Source of the DNA: Defluviitaleaceae bacterium
Lineage (GTDB): Bacteria > Bacillota > Clostridia > Lachnospirales > WRAA01
Assembly: GCA_009780445.1 (NCBI GenBank)
Contig: WRAA01000109.1
Location: forward strand, 1 to 6,747
Length of the DNA stretch: 6,747 nucleotides
Direction: 5' to 3'
Part shown: in pieces, positions 6,173-6,747 of the stretch
Layout: each line of letters starts with the position of its first letter
Position numbering within the stretch: the stretch's first letter is position 1
Translations under genes and position numbers: made by a program
Notes under the pieces: model-generated
The model's input: only the letters and a program-made list of their open reading frames with translations
What the model was told of the DNA's origin: nothing
Databases searched by the model: none

Positions 6173-6191
6173 AGAAGGTTGTGATGTTATG

Positions 6192-6644
6192 TCAATCTGA
6201 CCTTGCTGCCGCAATTACCTCCAGGTCTTCCAGCGAATATACGGGGCTTGACAGCACAGTGCCCAGTCCGTAATCGAACATTAACAGGCCGGCGGGAATA
6301 TTGATGTCCGTCAACCATGGCAGATTGGCTATGGTCCGGAAGTCGGCGTTTGTTAATGTTGCGAAGCGCTCTCCTTGTGCCGTTATGTATTCTATGACTA
6401 TGTTGTCGCCCATTTGGTGTACGTATGTTAGGAACGCATCAATTTCAAGCGTATGTATCCGACGGCCGTTTTCCAGACTGTACACAACGGGGGTGCCGTG
6501 AAGCGGGGCTATGACTACGGCGTTGTCGGTGAAGTGCGCCTCGCTGTGTTGGCCTGTGGCTACGTCGAATTGCCGCCGGCCTTCGTTGTTGTATATCGCG
6601 CCCGTATCGCCGTAGCTGACAACGAACAGGTAGCGACGGCAACG
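6192..6644 (-). pseudogene. 5'-truncated remnant of a beta-propeller repeat protein
   Basis: The minus-strand frame is open from just after a TGA at 6647-6645 to the TGA at 6194-6192, encoding 150 residues. The residues look like genuine protein from the very first codons: RYLFVVSYGDTGAIYNNEG, then FDVATG, HGTPVVYSLENGRRIHTLEI and SSPVYSLEDLEVIAAAR. Short beta-strands, repeated aromatic-Ser-Leu-Glu segments and G-x-x-x-Y-N-x-x-G turns suggest the last blades of a PQQ- or WD-like propeller. The only early start in frame is a GTG at 6485, which has no ribosome binding site and would discard 53 plausible residues. No usable start lies upstream before the TGA, and all three upstream frames soon hit stops or a promoter of the opposite strand. 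I read it as a gene that has lost its 5' end. The family assignment is tentative. Confidence 0.6.
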
Positions 6645-6676
6645 TCAATAGACCTCTTTCGAAATTAAAACAAGTG

Positions 6677-6685
6677 TGATATACT
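6677..6685 (+). promoter_or_regulatory. Extended -10 promoter of the right-edge gene
   Basis: TGATATACT provides a TGn plus the -10 hexamer TATACT (6680-6685). The -35 region is poor, with TTTCGA at 6657-6662 when a 17-base spacer is used. A start near 6692 would give a leader of about 17 bases before the ATG at 6709. The block from 6675 to 6692 matches that at 3722-3739 at 16 of 18 positions, apart from small differences after the -10. Confidence 0.55.
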
Positions 6686-6708
6686 CCCAATAAGCGGGGT
6701 GTAGCCAA

Positions 6709-6747
6709 ATGAAATATAATCACATATCAAACTACCAAGACGAGCAA
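6709..6747 (+). CDS. Start of an unidentified gene running off the right edge
   Basis: An ATG at 6709 opens a frame of 13 codons (MKYNHISNYQDEQ) that is still open at the end of the window. GGGGTG at 6696-6701, seven bases upstream, is a fair Shine-Dalgarno match, and an extended -10 promoter lies just before it. The encoded start is hydrophilic, so it gives no sign of a signal peptide or membrane anchor so far. Thirteen residues are too few to name a family. The AT-rich codons resemble those of the 3796-4527 gene. The gene is divergent from the decayed propeller gene. Confidence 0.5.
   Translation, partial: MKYNHISNYQDEQ

Noticed and set aside
6192..6485. An independent 98-codon gene starting at the GTG at 6485.
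   Set aside because: There is no ribosome binding site, and the same frame encodes plausible protein for 53 residues upstream, so it is better read as part of a truncated gene.

Overview
The window looks like chromosome from a GC-rich anaerobic bacterium, most likely a Bacillota (Clostridia-type) lineage. The reasons are a class II bacterial CCA-adding enzyme, strong purine-rich Shine-Dalgarno sites (AGGAGG, GGGAGG, GGAGG), a consensus sigma-A/sigma-70 promoter in an AT-rich intergenic region, and amino-acid transporters of types common in fermentative anaerobes. The taxonomic guess is an inference from style, not a search result. No mobile element, CRISPR array, tRNA or rRNA is visible.

Layout from left to right. 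1-579 (+) is the C-terminal part of a tRNA CCA nucleotidyltransferase. It converges on a two-gene operon on the minus strand, and the two share a stem-loop at 571-613 that can terminate in both directions. The operon runs hutH (3584 to 2049, histidine ammonia-lyase with all active-site residues) and then, 25 bases later, a YuiF/NhaC-like transporter (2023 to 632) that is probably a histidine permease. It starts from a perfect TTGACA-17-TATAAT promoter at 3647-3619. Divergent from hutH, a (+) gene at 3796-4527 encodes an unrecognised protein with one membrane span, in visibly more AT-rich DNA. A 24-base perfect palindrome over its stop codon separates it from a convergent APC-superfamily amino-acid permease (6015 to 4564, minus). 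Upstream of the permease lie a promoter and a cluster of GTAAC/GTTAC inverted repeats (6139-6172). Then comes a 5'-truncated beta-propeller gene remnant (6644 to 6192, minus). At the right edge a new (+) gene begins at 6709, behind an extended -10 promoter that nearly duplicates the one in front of the 3796-4527 gene.

How the genes work together: the hutH operon appears to couple histidine uptake to its deamination to urocanate and ammonia. No urocanase (hutU), imidazolonepropionase (hutI) or formiminoglutamate enzyme is in view, so the fate of urocanate cannot be read from this window. The APC permease is a second amino-acid transporter next door but is transcribed separately, and its substrate is not predictable from sequence alone. 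The most distinctive unexplained items are the membrane-anchored protein, the GTAAC/GTTAC palindromes, the repeated extended -10 element and the decayed propeller gene. I did not find strong evidence for a wholly new system.
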